Translations under genes and position numbers: made by a program | From: Microcaldota archaeon | GTDB lineage: Archaea; Micrarchaeota; Micrarchaeia; Micrarchaeales; CABMGC01 | Direction of reading: 5' to 3' | NCBI GenBank assembly: GCA_021818925.1 | Contig: JAKASU010000001.1 | Coordinates: 359,972-423,971 of the forward strand | Length of the DNA: 64,000 nt | Notes under the pieces: model-generated | What the model was told of the DNA's origin: nothing | Databases searched by the model: none | The model's input: only the letters and a program-made list of their open reading frames with translations | Shown: one piece after another, positions 37,363-46,469 of the stretch | Layout of the letters: each line of letters begins with the position of its first letter | How positions within the stretch are numbered: position 1 is the first letter of the stretch

Positions 37363-39090
37363 ATGGTGCTCGACAGGAAAGTAAGGGAAGAGGCGCGCAA
37401 GTTCGCGCTGAAGAACGCTATTGACTACGGGAAGGCGGACGTGGGCGCGGTCCTAAGCAAGGTGCTCGCCGCTGATCCGGAGCTCAGGGAGAGCGTGAAT
37501 GAGGTCGGCGCGCTTGTCAAGGAGGTCGTGCAGGAAGTCAACAGGATGAGCGAGGCCTCGGTGCAGAAGGAGTTCGACTCGCATGCGGGCGAGTTCGAGA
37601 AGAGGGAGAGGGAGAAGCAGGAGAGGAGCGCCAAGCCGAAGATGGAGCTCGAGGGCGCCGTGGTGGGCAGGTTCGCGACCAGGTTCGCCCCGGAGCCGAA
37701 CGGCTACATGCAGCTCGGCCACGCGAAGATGGCGTGGCTCGGGAGGGAGTTCGCCAGCATATACAAGGGCACGCTCGCCCTCTACTTTGACGACACCAAC
37801 CCCGAGAAGGAGAAGCAGGAGTACGTGGACTCGTTCAAGAAGGACGTGGAGTGGCTGGGGATCAAGGTAGACCGCGAGTACTACGCTAGCGACCATGTTG
37901 CGCAGCTTTACGTTTACGCCGGCAGGCTCATCGACGACGGCCACGCCTACGTCTGCACCTGCGACGCGGAGAAGATGAAGAGGCTTAGGTTTGAGGGCGA
38001 GGGTTGCGAGCACAGGAAGCACTCGAAGGAGAAGAGCGCCGAACTGTGGAAGAAGATGCTCGAAGGCGGTTTCAAGGACGGCGAGGCGGTGCTCAGGATA
38101 AGACTTGACATGAAGTCTGAGAATACTACGCTGCGCGACCCGGTGATATTCAGGATCGTGGATCACGAGCACTACAGGCAGGGAAGGAGGTACAGGGTGT
38201 GGCCCACCTACGACTTCAACACGCCCATCGTCGACTCCATCGAGGGGATAACGGACGCGACCAGGACAAAGGAGTACGAGCTCCGCGAGGAGCTGTACTA
38301 CAAGGTGCTCGACCTCCTGAAGCTGAGGAAGCCCAGGATGCGCGTGATCGCGAGGCTTGAGGTCAAGGACAACATAACCTCGAAGAGGAAGACGAACGAG
38401 CTCATAAATGAGGGGCTCCTTGAAGGATATGACGACCCCAGGCTAATCACGATAGCCGGACTGAGGCGGCGCGGAATCCAGCCGGGTGCGGTGAAGTCGT
38501 TCGTGCTCAGGTTCGGAATGAGCAAGACGAACAGCTGGGTGGGCATGGACATGCTACTCGCCGAGAACAGGCTGGTGATAGACGACATCTCGAGGAGGCT
38601 CTTCCTGGTGCAGGAGCCGGTGGAGGTGAGGATAACCGGAGCGCCTAAGGGACTAAAGAACGTGAAGCTTAACCTGCATCCTTCCAAGGACCTTGGGCAG
38701 AGGGAGGCGAGCGTATCTGACACGCTGCTCATAAGCGGGAGCGACGCGAAGACGCTCAATGCGGGCTCAATCTTCAGGCTCAAGGACCTCTTCAACGTGA
38801 GGGTCAGCAAGGCAGGCAAGGAGGGCATCGCAGCTGAGTACGCGGGCAACGAGAGCGTAGATGCTCCGAAGTTCCAGTGGGTCGACGCGAAGAAGAGGGT
38901 GAGATGCGAGCTCATGCTTATAGGGCCGCTGCTCGTCGGAGAGAAGTTCAACGAGAAGAGCCTCATCAGGGTGGAGGCGTACGCGGAGGAGTTCGTCAAC
39001 TCGCTCGAGAAGGACGAGATCGTGCAGTTCGAGCGCGTCGGGTTTTATAAGCTTGACGATGTAAAGCACAAGACATTCATTGCGCTCTGA
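37363..39090 (+). CDS. gltX: Glutamyl-tRNA synthetase
   Basis: TRFAPEPNGYMQLGHAKMAWLG; YFDDTNPEKE; GMSKTNSWV. Confidence 0.9.
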   Translation: MVLDRKVREEARKFALKNAIDYGKADVGAVLSKVLAADPELRESVNEVGALVKEVVQEVNRMSEASVQKEFDSHAGEFEKREREKQERSAKPKMELEGAVVGRFATRFAPEPNGYMQLGHAKMAWLGREFASIYKGTLALYFDDTNPEKEKQEYVDSFKKDVEWLGIKVDREYYASDHVAQLYVYAGRLIDDGHAYVCTCDAEKMKRLRFEGEGCEHRKHSKEKSAELWKKMLEGGFKDGEAVLRIRLDMKSENTTLRDPVIFRIVDHEHYRQGRRYRVWPTYDFNTPIVDSIEGITDATRTKEYELREELYYKVLDLLKLRKPRMRVIARLEVKDNITSKRKTNELINEGLLEGYDDPRLITIAGLRRRGIQPGAVKSFVLRFGMSKTNSWVGMDMLLAENRLVIDDISRRLFLVQEPVEVRITGAPKGLKNVKLNLHPSKDLGQREASVSDTLLISGSDAKTLNAGSIFRLKDLFNVRVSKAGKEGIAAEYAGNESVDAPKFQWVDAKKRVRCELMLIGPLLVGEKFNEKSLIRVEAYAEEFVNSLEKDEIVQFERVGFYKLDDVKHKTFIAL

Positions 39091-39101
39091 GGCGACGAGC
39101 A

Positions 39102-39782
39102 TTGAATAACAAAGAAGTAGACGCAAGCAGGCTCAACAAGGAGGGCGAGCTGCGCAACTCCGGCTTCGCGACGATAGAGGCGAGCGCGGTTAAGAGGGTG
39201 GTGCGCGAGGGCTGGGAGTCGAAGCTCAAGGAGAAGGGGACCACGCTGAACATACTCAACGATCACGTGGCGTTCATGACAAGGGAGTTCGACGCCATAG
39301 ACTACGAGACGCTCTGCATGCAGCTTATCGCCTCGCGGGCCAGGCACATGTCCAGGGGCGAGCTTCTCACATACACCAAGACGATAGAGGCGCTGGCCGT
39401 GGGCTACAAGGAGAGGTTCGGCTCCGATTTCGGAAGCCTGCTCATCGCGGGCGTGACGCTCGTGGCCAGGGATGTGAAGGCGGTGCGCGGCCACCTCGAT
39501 TACTTCCTGTCGCATCTTTCAAAGAACGCCGCAGGGTACGAACGCAGGATATGGAAAGAGGTGCGGAAAGTGGAACGGATGGACTCAGACCTGAGAGCAA
39601 AGAATTCCGGCATATTCAGTTTCTTCAGGAGGAAGGAGATTGCTCTGCTGGATCGCAGGATAAGGGCGGGAAGGCTGAGACTGGGGCGGCTTGAGAAGAA
39701 GAAGCTACGATACGCGAAACTGGCAGAAGAAACAAGGGTAAAGGCAGATCGGCATGCTGCCAAGAAACCCGGCACCCCATAA
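39102..39782 (+). CDS. Hypothetical charged protein
   Basis: 226 aa ORF. Confidence 0.45.
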   Translation: MNNKEVDASRLNKEGELRNSGFATIEASAVKRVVREGWESKLKEKGTTLNILNDHVAFMTREFDAIDYETLCMQLIASRARHMSRGELLTYTKTIEALAVGYKERFGSDFGSLLIAGVTLVARDVKAVRGHLDYFLSHLSKNAAGYERRIWKEVRKVERMDSDLRAKNSGIFSFFRRKEIALLDRRIRAGRLRLGRLEKKKLRYAKLAEETRVKADRHAAKKPGTP

Positions 39783-39791
39783 ATCTGACAA

Positions 39792-40061
39792 TCAGAAATC
39801 TCGCTTGTACCATTTCTCATAGTCTTTGTGAGTGCCGACAAAATAGAACCTGACCAGCTTGTTTTCTCTAAATATTCTGTAAGTTATCCTGTACTGCCCT
39901 ACCTCATCGACGAAAAACTCGCTTTTCTTCAGATGCTTTTTCTCCGGATACTCAAGAATTTTAGCGATCTTCTTTGAGACCCTCTCCTTTATGCTTTTGT
40001 CCAGGGGCCCGAAATACAGAGACCAGTCCTGGTCGAATTCTAGATCATACAAGTTTGTCAC
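39792..40061 (-). CDS. RelE/ParE-superfamily toxin
   Basis: 89 aa; YDLEFDQDWSLYFGPLDKSIKERVSKKIAKIL...YRITYRIFRENKLVRFYFVGTHKDYEKW. Confidence 0.8.
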   Translation of the reverse strand: MTNLYDLEFDQDWSLYFGPLDKSIKERVSKKIAKILEYPEKKHLKKSEFFVDEVGQYRITYRIFRENKLVRFYFVGTHKDYEKWYKRDF

Positions 40062-40285
40062 TCTAGGTATTTTGCGTATTCACCTAGAGCTTCCCTTGCA
40101 TTAAGCGCCTTCCTCTTGCCTTCCTTTATCTCCCTGTCGATCCTGTCGAGCTTCCTTTTCACCATGACTTCTTCGCCGTAGTTGAGTATTGCCAGCCTTA
40201 TCGCCTCTGACTTTGTGTTCGCATATCCCTTCTCTACCAGGAAATCAAGGACCTGACTTACCCTGCCCCTTAGAGTTACGTTCAT
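40058..40285 (-). CDS. Ribbon-helix-helix antitoxin
   Basis: MNVTLRGRVSQVLDFLVEKGYANTKSEAIRLAILNYGEE; overlaps toxin by 4 nt. Confidence 0.78.
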   Translation of the reverse strand: MNVTLRGRVSQVLDFLVEKGYANTKSEAIRLAILNYGEEVMVKRKLDRIDREIKEGKRKALNAREALGEYAKYLE

Positions 40286-40412
40286 CTGATCGTAATAGTC
40301 TTACACGCTTCACATTTATATATGCTTCTTTTATGCTTCATTTTGAATTATGGCGTGACGCTGTTCCGCACGGCTCCTTTTGGTTTATATACATAAAAAT
40401 CGTAGCAATCCT

Positions 40413-41528
40413 ATGGCTGACAAGAAGGTGCTGGAGCAGAAGCTGGAGGAGCTGCAGAAGGACTACTCCAAGACCAAGTACAACAAGGCCACCAACACGT
40501 ACCTCGGCCTGCTGAGGCACAAGATGGCGCTGATAAGGAAGACGCTCTCCGAGAAAAAGAGGAGGAGGGGCGCGGGCTTCGCCGTCAAGAAGACGGGCGA
40601 CGCGACGGTGGTGATGGTCGGCTTCCCCAACGCGGGCAAGTCCTCGCTGCTCGGCAGGCTGACCGAGGCAGAGTCGAAGGTAGCGGATTACGCTTTCACA
40701 ACCCTGGACGTGATCCCGGGCATGCTCAAGTACGAGGGCGCGAGCATACAGCTTCTGGACGTGCCCGGGCTGATAGAGGGCGCGCATGCCGGCAAGGGCG
40801 CGGGCACGCAGATAGCGAGCGTGATGCGCGTGGCCGACCTCCTGCTCTTCGTGATAGACGCCACCGCTCCTGACCAGATACACAAGCTGACAGAGGAGCT
40901 CTCGCTGCTCGACATCAAGGTCAACAGGGAGAAGCCGAGGGTGCTTGTCGAGGAGAAGAAGGGCGGAGGGGTCGAGGTGGAGGCGAACCGGCACACGGTG
41001 CCGAGCAAGAGGGAGGTGGAGGCGGTGCTCCACGAGATCGGCACCTACAACTGCAAGGTGATCTTCTACAACGATACGGACATAGACGAGCTCATAGCGG
41101 TGCTGGTCGACAACGCGGTGTACACCAGGGGCATAATAGCGCTGAACAAGGTGGACCTGCTCTCCGATTCGAAGACCGACCAGGTGAGGCGGGAGCTCGA
41201 GGCCAAGACGCGCATGCGCGTCGTGCCGGTAAGCGCGGAGCAGAACTCGAACATCGACAGGCTAAAGGAGGCGATCTTCTCGAACCTCAGCCTGATGCGC
41301 ATCTACCTGAAGCCGAAGTACGGCGTGGCCGACTACGCGAAGCCGTTCGTGCTGCGCGAAGGCGGCACTGTCGCGGACCTCGCGAAAGGGCTGCACACCA
41401 AGGCCGCGAAGAACCTGAAGCACGCGCTCGTAACCGGGAAGAGCGCCAGGTTCGCGGAGCAGAAGGTGGGCAAGGAGCACGAGCTACGGGACGGCGACGT
41501 CGTGACGCTGGTCTACGACAAGTTCTGA
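40413..41528 (+). CDS. DRG/Obg-family GTP-binding protein with TGS domain
   Basis: VGFPNAGKSSLLGRLT; DVPGLIEGAHAGKGAG; NKVD; C-terminal TGS. Confidence 0.9.
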   Translation: MADKKVLEQKLEELQKDYSKTKYNKATNTYLGLLRHKMALIRKTLSEKKRRRGAGFAVKKTGDATVVMVGFPNAGKSSLLGRLTEAESKVADYAFTTLDVIPGMLKYEGASIQLLDVPGLIEGAHAGKGAGTQIASVMRVADLLLFVIDATAPDQIHKLTEELSLLDIKVNREKPRVLVEEKKGGGVEVEANRHTVPSKREVEAVLHEIGTYNCKVIFYNDTDIDELIAVLVDNAVYTRGIIALNKVDLLSDSKTDQVRRELEAKTRMRVVPVSAEQNSNIDRLKEAIFSNLSLMRIYLKPKYGVADYAKPFVLREGGTVADLAKGLHTKAAKNLKHALVTGKSARFAEQKVGKEHELRDGDVVTLVYDKF

Positions 41529-41646
41529 GGCGGGGAAGCTTGCGGAACACTACGAGCACATCTGACTCGTCGGGATGCGCGATTTGAACGCTGGTCTGGC
41601 AGCAGAATAGCTTCTTATACGTTGGTTACCTCATCGTTTTGATCCA

Positions 41647-42198
41647 ATGCACGCAGGTGAAGGGAAAAGCAAGCGCGCTTTCATAGTCAGGGACCTGAAA
41701 AGAAGCGATGCCAACGACCTTATCAGGAACTATTACCTTGTTTATGACGAGGCAAAAAGAAGGAATCCGCTTGTTGGCATAGGACTCTTTCCGAAAAGAC
41801 CGTCCATGGATGACGAACGAAAGTGGTTCCGAGGTCTTTTGAAGAAGGTCAAAAATGGCACATCTGTTGCCTCTGTTGCTGAAGTTGACGGGAGGGCGGT
41901 CGGACTGTGCGAGATCGGCGCGAGCTCGGGCATAGCGGAGAAGAAGCATTTAGGAGTGCTGGGAATTTTGGTCAGGGAAGGCTACAGGTCAGGGGGCATC
42001 GGCACAGCCCTGATGGGAGAGACGCTGAGAAAAGCCAGGGGCAGATACCGCATGGTGCGCCTTGAGGTCTTCGGGACCAACAAACGCGCCGAACAGCTGT
42101 ACAGGAGGTTCGGATTCAGGAGGTACGGAGTGCTTCCCGGAGGCCTTGTAAGGAAGAGGAAGCGCATCGATGAGGTAATGATGTACCGCAGCCTATGA
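41647..42198 (+). CDS. GNAT-family N-acetyltransferase
   Basis: VREGYRSGGIGTALMGETLRKARG; TNKRAEQLYRRFGFRRYG. Confidence 0.82.
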   Translation: MHAGEGKSKRAFIVRDLKRSDANDLIRNYYLVYDEAKRRNPLVGIGLFPKRPSMDDERKWFRGLLKKVKNGTSVASVAEVDGRAVGLCEIGASSGIAEKKHLGVLGILVREGYRSGGIGTALMGETLRKARGRYRMVRLEVFGTNKRAEQLYRRFGFRRYGVLPGGLVRKRKRIDEVMMYRSL

Positions 42199-42215
42199 CT
42201 TGCTGAAAAATTGTA

Positions 42216-42288
42216 CGGGGAGTTTGGGATTTGAACCCAAGTCACCACCGCCCGAGGGTGGTAGCCTACCAAGCTAGCAGAACTCCCC
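42216..42288 (-). tRNA. tRNA-Pro (CGG)
   Basis: GGGGAGTTCTGCTAGCTTGGTAGGCTACCACCCTCGGGCGGTGGTGACTTGGGTTCAAATCCCAAACTCCCCG. Confidence 0.9.
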
Positions 42289-42342
42289 TTGATCTGAATC
42301 TTAGCACAAAAAAGTTAAATAGCTAGGAAGCTCAGCCAAAGC

Positions 42343-42639
42343 GTGGGAGAACAGAAGCCGAGGTTCGGGCTCAAGGAGTATCTGGACAATTACCCGAGGG
42401 AGGGCTACGAGACGCTTCCGGTAGGCCCGATAGACCGCGGGCCTCATGCAGACCCGTTTCTTATGGGATACTGCGCAGAGGGCGTTTTCAGGATGGAGGC
42501 GCTGTCGAAGTACAAGAAGCACATAGATGAGTGCGAACCATGCCGGAGAAACTTCGAGGCCGTTTTTGGGATGCCGTACGGCGACGGCCCCGGGAAAAAG
42601 AGCATACCAGAGGAGATTCTACAGATCAGGAAGGACTGA
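42343..42639 (+). CDS. Small putative zinc-finger (HxxxC-x2-C) protein
   Basis: 98 aa; YKKHIDECEPCRRNFEAVFG. Confidence 0.55.
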   Translation: MGEQKPRFGLKEYLDNYPREGYETLPVGPIDRGPHADPFLMGYCAEGVFRMEALSKYKKHIDECEPCRRNFEAVFGMPYGDGPGKKSIPEEILQIRKD

Positions 42640-42683
42640 TCATGTTGTATAGCGCAATTCTGGCTGGCAGAACGCCACTGCTT

Positions 42684-43151
42684 CTATCTCTCCAACGCCT
42701 TTCTTATAACCTTCAGGATTAGGCCCTTGTTGGCGAAGACATTCCTATAAAGGCGCTCGTCCTCTATGTCCGATGCGCTGACCCACCTGTAGCCCGTGTT
42801 CTCGAAGTTCAGCCTTATCCTCCTGGTCTTAGACCTGAAAGCGTAGAGCGTGTTGTAGACTCTGTCTTTCCGCTTGAGATCCACTTTCATTACCCTGGCG
42901 TACCTTCCCAGAAGCTCGAGGTCGGTTCTGCGCAGACCGGTCTCCTCGCGCAGCTCCCTGTACACAGCTGCGTCGTCCTTCTCGCCCCTCTCAACCTTCC
43001 CGGCCGGGAAGGTCCAGAATCCGTGGTGCGGTATAAAGGGGATCCAGTGGCGCTTCGTTATCAGTATCCTGCCTCCGTTGATCACTATTGCAGTAACGCC
43101 CCTCCGCCTGACCAGTTTGAATCCAGAGTACGCTTTCAGTTCGGACATCAT
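42684..43151 (-). CDS. NUDIX hydrolase
   Basis: FPAGKVERGEKDDAAVYRELREETGLR. Confidence 0.88.
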   Translation of the reverse strand: MMSELKAYSGFKLVRRRGVTAIVINGGRILITKRHWIPFIPHHGFWTFPAGKVERGEKDDAAVYRELREETGLRRTDLELLGRYARVMKVDLKRKDRVYNTLYAFRSKTRRIRLNFENTGYRWVSASDIEDERLYRNVFANKGLILKVIRKALER

Positions 43152-43181
43152 AAATATCTAATCATGAAAACGTTATAAGAG

Positions 43182-44402
43182 GTGGCGACAGTGTTCGAGG
43201 CAGAGCAGCTTTCGGTCAGGCGCACGCCTATTGCGTACCTGAACATGAGGAACCCGCAGCTGCTCAAGTATTATTACAAGTTCAAGACCCTCTCAATGAT
43301 AGACAAAGAAGATATAAGCGGCTCCAGCCCGCCTGACATCTTCGTGGGCAGGTTCGGCTACCCCAATGTCTTCATAGGCCCGCTGGTCCCGCCAGTGATC
43401 GGCGACACCAGCGAGATGGGACTGCCGGAGACCTGGGTGAACAAGAGCATACCCGAAATTGTTGAGGCGCGATCCATGCTCGTGAGGGGCATGCAGAAGG
43501 AGAACATACACAACGTGGACGACAGCAGGACCGGCTCCATGCTCCAGGAGCTCGCGATAGCTGACAGGTACGCCAGCGTTGAGATGCGGCTGGCGCGCAG
43601 GCCCAACCTCACGATCAAGTTCGACGAGAACAGCCAGCCCTTCGGCCCGAGCGCGCCGCTGAAGCTGATGAGCGTCGGGAACACGAAGACGAACAGGCAG
43701 ATGGAGAAGGCCTATGCTGATACTGCCATGCCCGCCGGAACGGGCATGGTCGAGCTGTACGAGAAGGGCATAGAGGTGAGCAGGATACAGAAGATCCTCG
43801 CGGCAGGGGGCCTGGGCATGAAGAAGAACAGGAGGTTCGTGCCCACGAGGTGGTCCATAACGGCAGTGGACGACACCCTGTCGAAGCACAGGCTGAGAAC
43901 GGTCAAGGAGACCGAGAGCATAGAGCAGATAACCGTGTTCGAGGACGTGGCGCTGGACAACAGGTGGTTAGTGCTCCTCTTCCCTGGAGCGTGGAGCTAC
44001 GAGCTGGTTGAGGCGTGGTATCCCAACACGACCTGGAACCAGGACACGAAGAACATAGTCATATTCTCGAGCAGCGAGTTCTTCGCAGGCAGGAAGACCT
44101 ACGCCGAGATAGGCGGCTGCTACTACGCGGCGAGGCTGGCCACGTCAGAGTACCTTGACAAGATAGGAAAGCAGGCGAGGGTGGTGATACTGAGGGAGAC
44201 GCACCCTGGTTACATCATGCCTGTGGGCGTGTGGAACGTGAGGGAGCACGTCAGGGCCGCGCTGAAGAAGGAGCCGCTGCACTTCGACTCCCTGCAGAGC
44301 GCGCTGAACTTCGTCGGGGTGAAGATGGCGATAGCGGTAAACGAGTGGATAAGGAACAGCGCGGTGCTGAGAGGCATAATACATCAGCGCGTTTTGGCGT
44401 AA
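43182..44402 (+). CDS. nreA: Nre-family DNA repair protein
   Basis: SGSSPPDIFVGRFGYPNVFIGPLVPP...; KNRRFVPTRWSITAVDDTLSK. Confidence 0.88.
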   Translation: MATVFEAEQLSVRRTPIAYLNMRNPQLLKYYYKFKTLSMIDKEDISGSSPPDIFVGRFGYPNVFIGPLVPPVIGDTSEMGLPETWVNKSIPEIVEARSMLVRGMQKENIHNVDDSRTGSMLQELAIADRYASVEMRLARRPNLTIKFDENSQPFGPSAPLKLMSVGNTKTNRQMEKAYADTAMPAGTGMVELYEKGIEVSRIQKILAAGGLGMKKNRRFVPTRWSITAVDDTLSKHRLRTVKETESIEQITVFEDVALDNRWLVLLFPGAWSYELVEAWYPNTTWNQDTKNIVIFSSSEFFAGRKTYAEIGGCYYAARLATSEYLDKIGKQARVVILRETHPGYIMPVGVWNVREHVRAALKKEPLHFDSLQSALNFVGVKMAIAVNEWIRNSAVLRGIIHQRVLA

Positions 44403-44586
44403 AAACCTGCAAATATTCGGATTCTTTATATCCAGTGCGCGTTAGCCGAATATCCTTTCCGTCGGTGGAAATTGGGAGAAGGGAAGGCCACGTGGCTTTA
44501 TCCGAATATTACCAGAGCCTGATACTAAAACTATTTTAGATAGCTGGTTGTAATTGTTGCTGTGAACAGCAGCTGCGGGAAGTACC

Positions 44587-46017
44587 ATGAGAACAGGAAA
44601 TTATGTAAAGTTCATTCTCAAGGGCACAGTAGCTACAATCATCTTTGTAATTGTATTTCTTTCGAATGTAATACAAAATCTAGCCTACACCGCGGTTCTG
44701 GCGGCGATGGCTGCCGCCATAGCGTACTTTGCAGATTCTGTTTTTGACTTCATTGAAGAGAAGAAACGTAACATAAACAAAGAAGAGACCATCAAAGCGT
44801 ATGTGAAAGAAATTTTGAGTTTTCTTAAAAACTCTTTTTCAATAGACATACAAGAAGCCGACGAGATACAGAAGATAACAGGCGAAGAGTTTGATCTAAC
44901 AAAAGATGAAGTTTTCAGAAGAGTGATTCAGGATGTTGAAGGGGAGCATGACAAAGAAATCTTGCTTATATTAGCGCTGACTAAAGAGATTGATAATGAG
45001 AAGAATATATCAATCCAAAGCCAATATAGGAGTACAATTACTGATGCCCTCCGTTCTTTTGATACGATCAAATTTGATTCGAGAACGGAAACCTTGATGG
45101 AAGAATACATTAAATTGAACAAAATCAATTCGCAGGATTACAAGAAAGTTTTTATTGAATTTGCGCAAAAGTATTCAACTCTCGAGACGTTATCAACTCA
45201 AATTTTTGATGATTTAACTCTAGCAAACGAGTTCAGGAAGACGCTTTCGACTCTGCTAATTCAAGGGAAACTAAATTTGCCTTTGGTCAAAGGAGAAATT
45301 AAGAAAAGAATTGACTCTGTGCTTAAAACCAAACAAGTTCCTGGCGGATTCATAGTTTTGATGAATAAATTCCAAACTTTGGACGAAGTTCAAGGATCTT
45401 TAGACAAGTTTCCGTACATAAAGGTAGGTAGGCTAACACCGCATAACTTTCCTTCTAACACGAAATATCTGAGCATGAGGATAGTCTATCCGAAAACTTA
45501 CTATGCATCGCCTAAGGATTTTCTGGAAAAAGAGATACTAAATAAAATTCCAAAAGAAAAACGGACGGATGGCTTTGTTGCGGTCTTACCTCTCGAAATC
45601 ACCGAGATTTACTCTTATCCAAAAACCGAAACAGAGATAGAAAAGGACATCATGAAACAGAGTTTTCAGGCAATTAATTATCTGATGACCGGACAGAATC
45701 GCGGGGTAGAGGAGGTACTGACCGAATACGCACTGTCACACATAAAACTATCTGAGATTTTATCAGTAATACCATTCAATATTTTTGTACCAGAATTGAA
45801 AAAACAAGCAAAAGAATTGATTATTGAAAATTACGCTACAATTCAGAGCAAATTTAGAGTTAAATCACTATTCGATTGGGCTGAAGTTAACCAAAAAGAT
45901 CTCAGGGCAGTACTGGCATCTCTAGATAAGCAGACGCTCTTAAAGAAATCAGAATGGGAAGAAGTTGCAAAACAGATTTGTGAACAAGCGAAGAAGCATG
46001 CAGCAGCAATCGGTTGA
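44587..46017 (+). CDS. Membrane-anchored hypothetical protein, AT-rich island
   Basis: 476 aa; two N-terminal TMs then a large soluble domain. Confidence 0.55.
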   Translation: MRTGNYVKFILKGTVATIIFVIVFLSNVIQNLAYTAVLAAMAAAIAYFADSVFDFIEEKKRNINKEETIKAYVKEILSFLKNSFSIDIQEADEIQKITGEEFDLTKDEVFRRVIQDVEGEHDKEILLILALTKEIDNEKNISIQSQYRSTITDALRSFDTIKFDSRTETLMEEYIKLNKINSQDYKKVFIEFAQKYSTLETLSTQIFDDLTLANEFRKTLSTLLIQGKLNLPLVKGEIKKRIDSVLKTKQVPGGFIVLMNKFQTLDEVQGSLDKFPYIKVGRLTPHNFPSNTKYLSMRIVYPKTYYASPKDFLEKEILNKIPKEKRTDGFVAVLPLEITEIYSYPKTETEIEKDIMKQSFQAINYLMTGQNRGVEEVLTEYALSHIKLSEILSVIPFNIFVPELKKQAKELIIENYATIQSKFRVKSLFDWAEVNQKDLRAVLASLDKQTLLKKSEWEEVAKQICEQAKKHAAAIG

Positions 46018-46027
46018 AAAATCATTT

Positions 46028-46243
46028 TCAGTACTTTAGCTTACTTAGATTATAGAAAGAAATCGCAAATATGCAAATTCCCACGAATACGGACACGAGT
46101 CCTACTGTTGCTAAACTAGGCAACATTAACTGATATGCAAATCCGGAAAACACAAGTCCTGTAGCGATACCTGTTAAACCCAAATCAGATATAACAGTCC
46201 ATCTAGCAATCTCAATATGCAACCTATCAGATTCAGAAATCAT
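46028..46243 (-). CDS. Small two-TM membrane protein
   Basis: 71 aa; two hydrophobic segments. Confidence 0.45.
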   Translation of the reverse strand: MISESDRLHIEIARWTVISDLGLTGIATGLVFSGFAYQLMLPSLATVGLVSVFVGICIFAISFYNLSKLKY

Positions 46244-46274
46244 ACTCTTCCACTAGCTATTTTGAAATTCAAAT

Positions 46275-46442
46275 TTAAGCTTCGAATGGCTTTATCACTA
46301 AAACTTTATATCTGGTGTTTGTTATTTCCTCTACCTCCTTCTTGACCTTGTGACTGTTAGTAACAAAGACCAGCTCGGTTCCCAGCTGCTTCTGCCTCTC
46401 GATGCAGCGCTCTATCTCACTCCTTATCGAATTGGTCTGTCT
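46275..46442 (-). pseudogene. ORF remnant beside the R-M gene
   Basis: NSIRSEIERCIERQKQLGTELVFVTNSHKVKKEVEEITNTRYKVLVIKPFEA* with no start; apparent frameshift from MNMEIKTDQFDKE. Confidence 0.35.
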
Positions 46443-46469
46443 TTATTTCCATATTCATTATATGCGTAC

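Noticed and set aside
37583-37870. Arg/Ser-rich ORF inside gltX
   Set aside because: Alternative-frame artefact of GC-rich coding sequence; overlaps a strong GluRS frame.
41559-41608. tRNA 3'-end-like fragment (GCGTTCAAATCGC on the minus strand)
   Set aside because: No matching acceptor 5' strand, D arm or anticodon arm; too short to call as tRNA or att remnant.
44402-44580. Repeated CGAATAT/ATATTCG words upstream of the AT-rich island
   Set aside because: Short and AT-rich, with no clear periodicity; insufficient for a repeat, CRISPR or att call.
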